The notes beneath the pieces are model-generated. The model saw nothing but the letters and a program-made list of their open reading frames with translations. It did no database searches and was not told where the DNA came from. Of a stretch of DNA of 64,000 nucleotides, positions 1 to 11,604 are shown in pieces. Position numbers and translations under genes: made by a program. Source of the stretch: Knoxdaviesia capensis (Eukaryota; Ascomycota; Sordariomycetes; Microascales; Gondwanamycetaceae); NCBI GenBank assembly GCA_001510575.1, contig LNGK01000016.1, positions 124,001 to 188,000 on the forward strand, written 5' to 3'. Numbering within the stretch: the stretch's first letter is position 1; every line of letters starts with the position of its first letter.

Positions 1-1208
1 TTCGGGTCTTTGTAACTCATGGCTCGCTCTTTCTTCATCTGTGTTCTTTCTGACTCGTTGTGTGCTGGTGTTGTTCGCTCCTTCCTCCTCACACTGCTCC
101 TTCCTGGTGTTCCTTGGCTAGCGCATTTTTAGCCCCTTCCTTATTTTTGGCTCCAGAAGCTGTGGTTTTGTATGTAATGCTCCATAGTGGGCCTCGTACC
201 AGTCCGGGTCGTCCCTTCTGTTTTTTTTCTCTTGTTCTTCGCTCCTGCCCTGCCCACCACAGCTGATGTTGATCGTTCTTTCCCGCTCTCTCCCTCTCCG
301 TGTTCCTTCCTCTCCCCATTCTTCCTTTCCCTCTTCTTTTTTTTCCCTCCTCCGTCTCCCCTCAAACTTTCTTCTTCTTCCACCTCTCCTCTCTCTCTCT
401 CGTTTTTTCTTCCTCCTTACATCCTCTTTTCTTCCCGCACTCTCACACTCTCACCTTCTTTTTTTTTTCCTCCTTCACCAACTCTCACTCCCTTCCTCTC
501 TAAGGCTTCACCTTCCCGTCTTTTCTTCCTTCTTTACCCACTTCCTTCCTTCCAACGCGTCTTAATTGTTTCCGACGCAAACCGCGTATGTATTCACTTT
601 CGCTCCTTCCTTGACTTCTCTCCCCTACCTCCTTCCCATTGTCTTACCCTGTCTTACATAACCTCAGAAGTCCATACCACGCAATCACTTTGTCTTCAAC
701 CACGACATCGTGAATCAAGGTATTCTTCATCTTCCATCATCATCACTCCTCTTGTCATTCTTCCTACTTCCAACTTGCTCTTGATTATTTGCCTCCTCTA
801 CCTTTAAATCGCTTCTCTCTTTTTGTGGATTCTCTATCCCACGTGTTAGTGGTTTTCCTCTGGTCTCCCACTCTAATATTTTTCCCTGTGTGCATCAGTG
901 GTGCACGTACTATTAATATTCAAATCTCCTACTACCGATGCTACCACCACCCTTTTTTTTTCTCCCCTCTACTCTCTATCTTTTTTTCCCTTCCTCCTTC
1001 ACACGTCCCCATCTCACACTTCTGTTTTTGTCTCCTTGCCTGGACATCGACAACTACTTAGATTTTTGAACTATCGCGTTCGCAATCGCTATGCTGTACA
1101 ACATCAACTAATACGACTTATACGGTTTATCACTAGTTTTCTCTCGCTTTCTTTCTTGTCATATTGCGCCTTCTTCCGACTTTGCGGACCACAGGACTGT
1201 AGCCAGTC
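1..1208 (+). promoter_or_regulatory. Pyrimidine-rich upstream region and leader of ITC1
   Basis: About 1.2 kb in which the + strand is dominated by C and T tracts, especially 260-560 and 940-1000. No convincing reading frame with mixed amino-acid composition exists on either strand; the open frames are Ser/Leu/Phe/Pro low-complexity translations of CT tracts. CT-rich stretches just upstream of, and inside, 5' leaders are common in filamentous ascomycetes, so this is most likely the core promoter and 5' UTR of ITC1. The transcription start cannot be fixed from sequence. Confidence 0.55.
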
Positions 1209-4200
1209 ATGGTATGTTTTCTCCCCTCTCTCTAATTGTTGTCTCTGTTTGCCTCCGTCGCCTCCGTAGCGCTTGTCTTGATCATTAACATATTTGCTTG
1301 TCTCTGTTGTCAGGTCCTCTACAAGCGGAAGCCGGTGACTTTCCCGGCCCCGCCTGCCGATGCTCCAGACGACAACACCCAGGTACGCCAGCGACTTCCT
1401 CCGGCCTCTCCACATCTCTTGCCTCGCGTTTCTCAGTTCTCTGTCATTAGTCCACGCGCGTGTAGCTTCTGCAATTATGTATACTTACTCGTCACTTTCG
1501 TCCCTGCTCTAGGTCTGGTACATTCGACAGACTGGAGAGGTCTACTTCTCCTATGACGAGTATCTCTCTCGGTCAGTATTTCCTTCCTGTCATCTTCCTT
1601 TGGTCCTATTTTTCGTGGCACCAAACTCGCCGACAAGCACTAAACCGGTGTTCACTTATCTGTTGATATTGCCCTTGCCAACTAACACGCCCCTTTTCAC
1701 TCACAACAGTATCGAATTCTACCGCCAAGTATGCTCTCTCTTTCTCTCTCGGTGCATGCATGATAGTCGTTGGCTTATCGGCTTGGGACTTTGCACATCG
1801 TCCATGTTTCCCCTCGACATTCTCTCTCACTTTCTTTTATAGCTATCCCGTCTCTCCTACTAACAAGGAATGTTTCCACAGCGCCAATTTGTGTGCCAGA
1901 TTACCGGCCAGTCGAAACTCAGCTTCTTTGACGCGCTTAAAAGCGAGGTGAGTCCGCGATGTCATCTTCCCCGGTACCGCACAGAGATACATACTTACTC
2001 TGTCCCATTTGTTTTCCGCCTCTAGCGAGCTGGAGCCGAGGAGATCGAACAAGCCTTTCCCGAAGCTCTGAAAGGACCGGTCCTGCGTCGCATCCAATTC
2101 CAATCCATTTCCAGACTCGATCACCTCGTCGATATGGTATACGAAGCGTTTAAGGCCGACTACTTCCCGGGCGAAACGGTCACGATCGAGACATTCTCTG
2201 GTGAGCGTGTACAAGGTGTTGTGCGCGACAAAACCGTGTTTGGACCCAGAACGGCCACCACCAACGGCTCCGCGCGATACCTCGTCAGCCTTACCGACCA
2301 CCCCGATCGGGAAGAAATTGTCAATGACACTCACATCTGGCGCGATCGCCGCATTTTCACAAAGGCGGTGCTTCGAACCTTCGTCAAGAACACCGTCTCC
2401 CGCGAGGCCTGGACCGGGGCTCCCTGGATCGTCAAACCCGATTTCGCCGAACTTTACAGCATTGATACCCGCGTCCCCATCCATCTACGATATGAAAACA
2501 AGCTGATCGAGCGCAAGCAAAATCTCGCCCAGAAGCGCGCCGACCGGCCTGCCTCGAATGGTGACAGCCATGAACCCGTCAGATTGCCCGACCTGAAGCC
2601 TGTTCCCAAGACGCAAAAGTCAAAACACCCGAACCCCCTCGCCCCACCCCATAAGCTGAAGGCCAACGGCGACAGCTTCCATGCAGGCTCTTCCAGTGGT
2701 TTCGCCTCTCTGCGCAACAGCAATGGTCCGATCACTCTTCCTTCAATGAAGCCCATGACGCCTCCCCCCGCGCCTGCCCCCCCGCTCCCGAAATACCCCA
2801 TCGAAGACTTGGAGGTTGGGCCCCGCGCCGGTGTGGTCCGTCCCAAACTTCACTTTCTCTGCAAAGATGCCCCCGGTCAACCCATCCCCGCGGGTCATCT
2901 TTCTAAGCTGTCTATGGACTCAATCGGTCCCCTCCTCGAAACTTGGGACACTCTGAACGTTTATTGTGAAATATTCAAACTCGACTCGTTTACCTTTGAC
3001 GACTATGTGGAAGCCTTGTGCGTGACGTCGCCCGACTTGACCACGCAACTCCTCGAAGAAATCCACTGCAGTATTTTGAAAATTCTGGTCAACTCTGAGA
3101 AGGACGGCGGTGATGTACAATTTTCTCTTCCGGCTATCGACGACGATGACGACGAGGAAGACTCGGCTGCGGACGACAGCACCCTCACCACTACCCAGGA
3201 TTCCGGACCCAAGCCTGCCGGTCGTGCCACCAGAAGCAGCCTTGCCCGTCTAGAGGCCGAAAGAATTGCCGCTGAGATTGAGGCCGCCGAACGCGAGGCC
3301 CAGCTTGCTCTAGAAATGAAGCATCATGCCGCTGATCTGTTGGTTGACTTTGATTGGCTCGACGCCCTCCGCAAGCGCGTCTTCAAGAACGGTGGCTGGG
3401 AACGAATCATCGTTGGTCTTCTGCACCAGCTCTCCAAGAACGAACGCCGAACGAAGCAATGCGACCAAATTCTCGGAAAGCTAATGCCCTCTGATGCCGA
3501 GGTCACTGAGGACACGCCTCGTGAGCAGTATGCACTGATGGACGTCAACTACCGCGTCCAGATTCTTCAGATTCTCTGCATGCTAACCACGGAAACCAAG
3601 GCTATTCGTGGATACATGGAGGATTGCAGTGAGCAAATGACTCAGTACCGAAAGGAGAAGATTGAATGGCAGCGTCAACGCAAGCAAGCGTAAGTTCCCA
3701 CATCCATTGACGGACACATTTGACCCAAATGAGAATCACTACTGACTGTTCCAATCCCTTTTCTAGTATCGAGGAACTGAAAGCCCTCAACGAGGAGCGT
3801 AAGATCCTGCTTCCCGATAACATGCCCCCCTCGCCGCCTCATGACGCCGACAAGGATGATCGGAACAACACCGATATGGAAACTCCTCAGCCAGAGGGTG
3901 ATATTGACGTTTCCTCCGATGGTGATGAAGAAGACGCACATTCGAGACGCGGCGGTGGCCTTCGTAAAGCACGGGAGAAGGCCGAGGAGATGAAGCTCAA
4001 GGCCGACGAAGAGCGCAAGCGTAAGCGAGAGGCTGCCCAAGCTGCGAAGAGCGCGCCCAAGCAATCGAAGCAATTCCTCAAGCTCCTGAAGGATATCCAG
4101 AAAAAGGAGGAGCAGATCAAAAGCTGTGAGGATGAAGTTGCCACTCTAGATAACGACCTGCGCGAGGCCGATTGCCCCCGAACCCGAGTTCTCGGCAAGG

Positions 4201-5042
4201 ACCGGTACTGGAACCGGTACTATTGGTTCGAACGCAACGGCATGCCGTACGGAGGTCTCCCGAATAGCTCCACGGCCGAAGCAGGCTATGCGAACGGATG
4301 CCTCTGGATCCAGGGGCCTGACGACATGGAACGTGAGGGCTACATTGATCTCCCCACGGAATTTCAAAACGAGTATAAGGCCAAATTTAACATGACGGTT
4401 CCAGAGCGCAAGGAGCGTGAGGAAGGTTCCACGAGTGTATTCAGCGCTACGCAGTGGGGATTCTACTCTGAGCCTTCCGAGATTGAAGGACTGATTGAGT
4501 ATCTCGACCCCCGTGGATTCAACGAACTCAAACTGCGCAAGGAGCTGGTCCTTTACAAGGACCGAATCATCACGCATATGCAGAACCGCAAGAGATACCT
4601 CGGTATCGTCGATGAGCCCAAGGAGGTCACCGCGCAAGACTCGGCCAATTCCTTAGCAACCCCCGAAAAGACTGGTTCGGAGGCTGGAACGAAGCGCTCG
4701 GCCACGGATGCTGAGCTTGACACCCCGGAGGAAGCGCCGGCTGACCGTGTCACAAAGAAGCCTCGCCGATCCGGAATCCGTGGCCGTGGTGTCGCCACCA
4801 TTACCAACCAAAACAGCAAGGCAGCTTCTCCTGCACGAGCTCCGACGCCTCCGCCCCCTGAGCCGGTTGTGTATCGCTGTGTCAACTGGCAGAACACGAT
4901 GGCGATGGAGGAGCTCGGCCATCTCCACAGCGAGCCGCCGGCGCCGCCGCGGCAGAGAAAGCAAACCAAGAAGAAGGCCGCTCCCCCTCCGGAGGAAGAA
5001 GAGGATCCTTCGCCGAGACCCATGAAGACCCGCCGTCGTTGA
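1209..5042 (+). CDS. ITC1: Itc1/Acf1-type subunit of the ISW2 (CHRAC/ACF-like) chromatin remodelling complex
   Basis: Non-catalytic subunit that partners the ISWI ATPase to slide nucleosomes in the nucleus. Seven exons: 1209-1211, 1314-1382, 1513-1571, 1710-1728, 1882-1947, 2026-3689, 3767-5042 (1051 aa). The first exon is only the ATG; splicing gives MVLYKRKPV, after which the frame stays open through every junction. An N-terminal WAC domain (about 20-130, with VWYIRQTGEVYFSYDEYL) is followed by a DDT domain (about 375-435, around ETWDTLNVYCEIF), an acidic patch near 444-460, a WHIM1-like helix (about 505-555, DFDWLDALRKRVF) and a WHIM2/WSD motif (about 755-790, RVLGKDRYWNRYYWF). Coiled, Lys/Glu-rich segments lie around 640-740, and the tail is basic and Pro-rich. 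Domain order and length match fungal Itc1. The ATG-only first exon is the least certain part. It converges on the membrane-protein gene downstream. Confidence 0.93.
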
Positions 5043-6087
5043 ATTCATCGTTTGCTGCCTGGTATTGCACAATTGTTCGCGCTGGCATATGGCCTTGTGC
5101 CTGCACGCCTCTTCTAACCAGTACAGTACACCGCCCTTCCTCGTCGTCCCTCCCCTGATGACCACTACTCAACACCTTCCTCGTTTTCCTGTTTTCTTTT
5201 CTCTCCCATGCTCTGCTGCGGAGATTGCGACTTGTTCTTTTCCTGCTTTTCTTAAATAGACTATCTGGGGTTCTCTCATGTCCAGGCGTTTTCTTCTTTT
5301 TCTATGCATTCAAGGAGTTTCGTTTGTTTCCATCGTGTCTTTTGTTTTCGAGTCTGGGCGTGCCAACAAAAAGGAACGGGGTGGGTTTTTTTTTTCTCTT
5401 TTTTTCTTTTTTCTCTCCTGGTTTTCTGCGCCTTTCGTGTTCTCGTTCGTTTAGTTAGTTCCAATGGGCTGGTTCGGGAGGACATCACGGCCGGGAGGCA
5501 GGATATCGTTTGTTCCACTACTACTGGTGTATTTCGTTCTGATGCGGATTCGGCACAAACACCCAAAATTGAGACCAGTTCTAAGCGTTTTTTCTTCATT
5601 CATGTTTTTCATCTCTACCGTTTGCCTTGCTTTCTTTTTCTTGTCTGTATCATCTCCAGCTTTTCTTTTTTTCCGTTCGGGACATTGGTACCGAAACTGA
5701 AAACTAAGTCCGGGGGACTGGGGGCGTTGGGTCTCGTGTTTGTCAGTTTGGGTTTCCGGTTTTTTCTCCTCCCTCCCTCCCCTCTTGTTCTTTTCATTCC
5801 TGGGGTGTTTTCTGTAGTTTTCTTGGATTTTCTGGCTGTCTTGTTGGGTGATTTCCTTTTTTCTCGTTCGTGGTTTAGGGGGCATTTTTTTTTTCTTTTT
5901 ATTATCTTGTGTTTTTTTTAAATCTTTTCTTCTTTCGTTTTGATTTCCAGATGGCTTATTTTTTTGTTCTATAGACGGCTGAACTGGTGTTCCCACCCCC
6001 CATCAACTTCGTTTTTTTCGTGTTTCTTTTTATATACCGTGACTCTTTCTCTCTCTTTCTCTCTCTTTCTCTCTCTTTCTCTCTCTT

Positions 6088-6124
<37 letters not shown>

Positions 6125-7402
6125 ACATGCGCGGTGACGGATCAGGGTGGAATGGGCGGGCTGCTCTAGAGGCCCAACAAGAAACGAAAATTTGAAGGAC
6201 GGGGGAGTGGGTGTGTGTGTCTTGTGTCGGTTGGCGGCGCCACCATGTCGAAATTTTATATTATCCGAGCAAGCCTTCCCAAGGGGGGGGTAAAGTTGAA
6301 GAGATTCCTTTCTGTGCCATTTTCTGCACCACCTTCTTACGACAGTGGCCGCACAGGTTTCATTTTTGGGGCCCTGCCTGCCCAGGTTCCGTACGACCTG
6401 GGGCTTCGGTGGGAGGAAGAAACACTGCCACCGCCTCTCGGGAATTCTCCGATTTTTTTTTTCCCGCATCTCATCTCACACGCCTAAACCCCCACACCAA
6501 GCATCCATCCTCATTTAGACAACCCTATAGTACAGCACAGTTACGCACGGCATGGATGCAAGAAGAAGCCTGTAAAAAGAGAAAGGTATCAAACAGAAAA
6601 ATAATGGCGGTGAATACTCCGTAATGGAGAGAAATCAAGAAAGACAACAGATTACATCAGTCAAGATCTTCAGTACCAAATGAGGGTCTTGTCCCCATTC
6701 AACGACATAAGAAAAATGTACAAGCAAGGAAAAGGAAAAAGTGAGACCACCAAGAAAAAAGGGAAAAAGCCACGTGCCAATCCTGATAACACCAGATCCC
6801 TATCGCACACATTCCGCCAGAGAACAAAATCCAAAGACAAATATAAAAGGAAAGGAAAGGAAAGGAAAGGCTAGTGTTAGACGATAGATGCAGGAACACA
6901 TCGTCCAACGAGCCAACAGACAACAAAAAAAAGGACAGAGAAAACGAAGAAAAAAATAACGCCGCTATACCGACAACCACCAATCTGGCCACCGAAGGCG
7001 CGACTCTTGTCTTTTCGTTGCGTTCTGCAGTTGGTGAACATTCATATAAAACATGGTAGCAACGTGTCTGTCATACCGTCATTGCGCAAAATCCAGAACA
7101 AAAAGGGAGAGAACAGTAGAAGAAGAAAGAGAGAAACGGGTCCCAACCATAGGGTATGGTGAGGATCTGGTTTCAAAGGGAGATCGGGTAGAAGAGAGTT
7201 CCTTGCGGAAATAAGGTGGGTAGTAAAGAAAAAGAAAAAGCATATAATCGGCCGTTAAAAAGCTCAAACGAGTGTGGGTATGAAAAAAGCATTCATAGAA
7301 ACGAAAAATAAAAGAAAGCACACAAGGCTCGTGTATAGTGCATAACCAAAAGAAAGAAAGAAAATGAAGGGCGTCCAGATGCGGCCGAAGTCGGCATCAG
7401 AC
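5043..7402. other. Intergenic region between convergent genes, T-rich
   Basis: Contains the 3' ends of ITC1 (+) and of the membrane-protein gene (-). The + strand is extremely T-rich from 5160 to 6130 and A-rich from 6540 to 7380, so each gene is followed by U-rich RNA on its own strand. A GGAAA repeat of about five units lies at 6847-6871. Open frames here (for example 5304-5921 +) are Phe/Leu/Ser translations of T tracts and are not supported as genes. Confidence 0.6.
6042..6124. repeat. Decanucleotide CT microsatellite
   Basis: Five perfect head-to-tail copies of the 10-mer CTCTCTTTCT (6051-6100), preceded by a partial copy and followed by a pure CT dinucleotide run to about 6124. A 10-bp period is unusual compared with the simple CT runs elsewhere in the window. 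Confidence 0.95.
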
Positions 7403-8842
7403 TTATGTTCTATCGTGCATCCGGGGTGGCGAGTCTAGCCGCACTTGCGTGGTGTTGCTGTTGCCGGGAGACGTGCGCGCTCCGGTGCTGAAGATCCAGT
7501 CCGGGATCGGCGGTGTCATTTTCCGCTCAGGGATGGCTTCAACCAGCACCGGCATGGTCGGCGTGGTTGGAGACACGGGGATGGACGGAAGCTCTGAGCT
7601 GGGACTAGAGCGAAGACGGGGGGGAGAGAGATCTTCGAAGCTTCCTTGCCTGCTCAGGGGACTGGGGTGCGCAGGAAGACTGCCACTACGCATGCGAGTG
7701 ACAGACCGAACGCTTTGACGATCCGAAGAGATCATTTGTCTGGCGATGTCGGACGCAGCATGAACAACAGTGCCGGGCGTCACCATGGGCGGGGGAGTGA
7801 GCGAGTCGGATCGGAACAGAGGGTGGATGTTGGCTTCACTGCTGGCATGTTGCTGCGAGCCGTAGATGCCGGGATTGGGTATCCGAGTTCCAGCTGGGCT
7901 GTAGCTGCGACTCCGCCGTCTGTTCTTGGGCAACTCGAGATCAAGGGGGAATCCCGGGCTTGGACTGCGACTTGTCGTGGGAGAAGCCGGAATGGTTTCC
8001 AGGAATCTTGACCGCAGCGGTGAAGACGAATCGAGAACAGTTTGGCGGCTTTGCGGGTCGACGGCAGATGTGTCCCAGGAATCAAATCCGTCTTCAGAGG
8101 GTAGAGCCGGAGGGAGTTCGTCGGGCTCAATCGAGCCGGCGCGTTTCTCGCGGTTGGGGAGGAGGCGAGTCCGAGACGACACCGGTCGCACAACGCTGGA
8201 TATCGACGAGCGGATGGAGGCGATTGCATCGCTTCCCGACGGCCGGCCAGCACTCGACGAGGGCGGGCTGCGCGACGGACCCTCCGAAAAGGTGTTCTGG
8301 TCGCGCGAAAGCACGGGGTGGGTCTGGGCGTACGGGATGGACTTGACTTCGCGTATGCCGCTAGTCTCGGGGCGGGCCTCCTCGGCGTGCGGGTTGGCGT
8401 TGCGCGAGAGAACGAAGTGGCAGACAATAAAGACAAGCTGCAGGAAAAATGAAACTCCCAGAGCAATAGAAGAGCCAACCATGAAATTGCTAGCGTTGAC
8501 ACCGGCCAGGAGATGCGATGAATCCCTTGACCAGCTGCCCAAGAAGATCATGGCAGCCACAGATGCAATTGCAGCCAGAGTGCAGAGGAGGACGCTGAGG
8601 CCAAACGAGATGGCCACGAAGCGAGACGATCGGTTCGAGAACATGTCAAGAAAGTAGGTGGAGAAAAGCCATGACAGCATTACCAAGGCGAGAGCCTCGA
8701 AAACGGCTGATACGATGCATGTTATTTGAATCAGAGATGAACCCTGGATGTGAGCGGCAATGATGATATGGAGAACCAAGACTGTGGAGGTCGCCGACAG
8801 CACAGCAAGGCCCAGAAGCAACGAAGGTATGCTAGCCTTCAT
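7403..8842 (-). CDS. Four-helix membrane protein with long Ser/Pro/Arg-rich tail, family not recognised
   Basis: Single-exon 479-aa protein starting with a true ATG (MKASIPSLLLG). Four hydrophobic segments fill the first 145 residues: about 5-28, 37-64, 75-101 and 117-143. The spacing resembles MARVEL-type or other small fungal tetraspan proteins, but no diagnostic motif lets me name a family. Residues 150-479 form a hydrophilic tail rich in Ser, Pro and Arg, with many SP and RS pairs (for example SRSPSPGF), probably cytoplasmic, disordered and phosphorylated. No signal peptide distinct from the first helix is evident. No function is assigned. Upstream, on its own strand, lies a long CT-rich leader that may contain a large 5' UTR intron. 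The intact frame, GC-rich coding and clear topology make it a confident gene. Confidence 0.85.
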   Translation of the reverse strand: MKASIPSLLLGLAVLSATSTVLVLHIIIAAHIQGSSLIQITCIVSAVFEALALVMLSWLFSTYFLDMFSNRSSRFVAISFGLSVLLCTLAAIASVAAMIFLGSWSRDSSHLLAGVNASNFMVGSSIALGVSFFLQLVFIVCHFVLSRNANPHAEEARPETSGIREVKSIPYAQTHPVLSRDQNTFSEGPSRSPPSSSAGRPSGSDAIASIRSSISSVVRPVSSRTRLLPNREKRAGSIEPDELPPALPSEDGFDSWDTSAVDPQSRQTVLDSSSPLRSRFLETIPASPTTSRSPSPGFPLDLELPKNRRRSRSYSPAGTRIPNPGIYGSQQHASSEANIHPLFRSDSLTPPPMVTPGTVVHAASDIARQMISSDRQSVRSVTRMRSGSLPAHPSPLSRQGSFEDLSPPRLRSSPSSELPSIPVSPTTPTMPVLVEAIPERKMTPPIPDWIFSTGARTSPGNSNTTQVRLDSPPRMHDRT

Positions 8843-10740
8843 TGTGATTGTGCTTGTGAGTGGCGGGACTCGAAATGATCGAGGCCCGACAGGGAAAACT
8901 TAAGGGGACTGAAGGCAAAGAACAATCAGTTCGAATCGGTGAGTAGGCAGTGACGAAGATCCGGTACGTGTCTCAAGCAGATTACTCGATTAGTTGTGTA
9001 GAGGAATATGGGCATGACCGGTAAAAGCAAAAAACGGTGAAAAAGAGATTAGAAGACGAAGTGACGCGAAGGAGTCGTGTGAAAGCACAGGCGTCGGGGT
9101 TCGCGAAAAAACAAGGGACCAATTACACGCACAACGGGTGTTGGTCGTACGTTGGGCAAAGTTGGCGAAGCAGAAGCTGGACCGCAGATCCGGAATGGGG
9201 GAAAATTTTGCGTAAAAGATCCAACAGGCGAGAAAATAATAGCAGCTCTTAATCAATATAAAAGAGGAGATGGTTCCAAAGTGCCGAGTGGGATGCCAGA
9301 CGGCTAATCACGACGAAAAAGGAATCCAACAGAGCGGGAAATGAAATGCGACGAGATGTGCGTAAGTCGAGTCCGGGAGTGAGGACCGGAACAGACCAGT
9401 TCGGAAAATGGGACAGCAGAAAAAGGCAGATGGCAAAAAATGGAGTTTAGAAGGTGTCTATATTTGCAGGCAGTCGACCCAAGTGATCGGAAGAGCGGGA
9501 ACTTGTTCACGCAGGTGGTTTCGGTGGAGATATCTTCCAGTGATCGGATTTGGGCGAAAAGGCGGAGGACGCGTTCCGGGAAATTTGAGGCTGTCCGAAG
9601 TGGTGCGAAGATGGTGTATGGTAAAGAATGACGCGCATTTAGCGTGGATGAAGGAGTGGGAAATGAGTGGCCAATTGCACGTCGTCTCTCCAGGTAGGAT
9701 TCAGACAGGTAAGGCAAATTCGGGGTATAAAGATGAGCTGTCCAGAGCTGGAAAGGCTGAATGGAGCACGGCGGAGAAAGGTCGATCGAAGTCTCTCTGA
9801 GATCGATATGATCAATCACGCTTGGTGGTGGTGGATGTGAGAAAGAAAGAGAGAGATAGAAGTCTCAGAAACAAGCAGCCACACGCCAGCGAGCCGAAAT
9901 TGTGGGACGGGCTGCAACCAGGCAACAGACCCAGGGAGATTCTCCAGTGTCTTTCTTTGATTGAGCCTCGCCGTGATACTGGTCTCACACGGAGGTTTTT
10001 GTGTCTTTTTTTATGCCTTCGTGACGTATCACAAGAACTGTCTGTACTAGGCAAGTGTGGACCAGAAAGAAAATGGCGGGAAGGTCGCATAAACGGTGGC
10101 CAAACGCCAGAGGCCAGGATCAAGATCCACAGGACTGAGCAAAAGAAGCTTTTCGTGGCTTTCAATGCCGGGAAGAAAGAATAGAAAAGGAAATGAAGAA
10201 GCGGCTAAAGTGGAAGAGAGAGAATGATACAAGCCGACAAAAAGGAAGGTAAGAATCGGAAGAACTGTGAAGGTCTGGAAGGAAGTCAGTATACCAATTA
10301 CACCGAGCAATGAGTGAAGATACTGTCGCCAGAGAAGCAGAGAAAACTTACCCGCGACTGGATGTGGTGAAGTGAAGGTATATTGTAACGCAAAAATGTG
10401 TCAGTCTAAATATATAAATCCGGTCGCCAAAAGTGGCCGCGCTACCCCAAGACACAGAGCGAAAAGAAAGAGATATAAAAAACGAAGTGGTCACAAATAT
10501 GTGAGCAGCACACACCAAATCGAGGGAACCTGAGCCAGACAGAGATGAGAAGAAGAGAACAAGAAAGAATTGGGACAAGAAAAGAAGAGATGTGAAAGGA
10601 AGAAAGAGAGAATTGAAGACAGACTGGGAGAAATGAAAATGGACGAGAGAAGAAGTTCGGAGAAGGAGAGAGAGGAAAGGAAGCAGCACAAGACGAGGAA
10701 GCTACGACCGGCCGACGGTTCAAGAGAGATAGAAAAAGGA
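8843..10740 (-). promoter_or_regulatory. Putative long leader and promoter of the membrane-protein gene, with a possible 5' UTR intron
   Basis: On the minus strand this stretch becomes CT-rich (10350-10740), like the leaders of other genes here. A consensus donor (GGGTAAGT on the minus strand, intron beginning at 10351) and an acceptor-like CTTCAG (exon resuming at 8908) would remove about 1.44 kb and place a CT-rich first exon well upstream of the ATG at 8842. The splice is a guess from two motifs. The open frames inside (for example 9304-9819 -) have no recognisable features. Confidence 0.3.
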
Positions 10741-11565
10741 AGCGACGCGTCTTGCCTCTTTTTTTTTTCTTTTTCGTCGTTGGTCGTTGCTTCCTCTCCC
10801 CAGCAAGAGCGAACGGAAAAGAATCACCAAAAAAGTTTCTTGGTTGCAAATTTGGCTAGGATGGCCCCCGGTCTGAGGGTGCATCGCTCCCGCCCAGTCC
10901 GGTGCAGGTTTGTTCGCACCTTCCGGGACGTTAAAATGGGGCCAGGCACGGGGTGGGGCCAATGGGAGGGAGTGGCGGGGGGGTGCGACTTCCTTTTTTT
11001 CTCTTTTTCTTTTCCTCTGGGGGTGTTTTGGTACGAACGCCCCCCTCTACGGCGTACCCCTCCATCAAACACACCAAACGCGTGCCAGTCGACAGAACCA
11101 GAGAATGATGGGTGGTGGCAAGCGAAAGACGGCCATCAAAAACGAGCGTTGTGGTCTGATGGGCGACGCGAGACTTGTTTGGTCTTGCTAGAGCGTTGTT
11201 CGTTGAAGGGTAAGGCCAGATTGAATGAGATAACGGCCAGCGGAAACGAGCACTAGACATTTCAACGCGAGGGGGTGAGTACTGAACAGTAGTCGTGTTT
11301 GTGTGTTTGGGGGTAATTTCCAACGTTGCTCTTGCCTGCTGTCAGCAAAGGAAACGTCGAGTCCCCGTTGGTCGGAGGTCTGGAGGGGAACAGGCAGGGA
11401 AGGAGGGTGTGTGTGGATGTCGGTGGTCGCGCCTGCCGACCGCTGCACGAGTGCAAGAAATTGCCGGAGGGTCCCACCGCCGCTTGTGCCTTCCCTGGCC
11501 GGGCTGTAGTATGAGCTTTTGCGACGGTGGTCAGAACTGTGGCAGGTGCGTGCATCTCACGGCGT

Positions 11566-11604
11566 CCAGTACAGTACAGTACAGGGCATATGTACTGTAC
11601 AGTA
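11566..11604. repeat. CAGTA repeats followed by a TGTACTGTACAGTA palindrome
   Basis: Three tandem CAGTA units (about 11566-11585) are followed six bases later by TGTACTGTACAGTA (11591-11604), which contains the self-complementary core TACTGTACAGTA. Related sequence recurs at 26546, 30320 and 41222. Confidence 0.8.

Noticed and set aside
187..807. 206-codon open frame in the ITC1 leader
   Set aside because: It is translated CT-rich low-complexity DNA (Ser/Pro/Leu/Phe) with no domain.
8925..8945. tRNA B-box-like AGTTCGAATCG
   Set aside because: No matching A box or cloverleaf could be drawn at the right distance.
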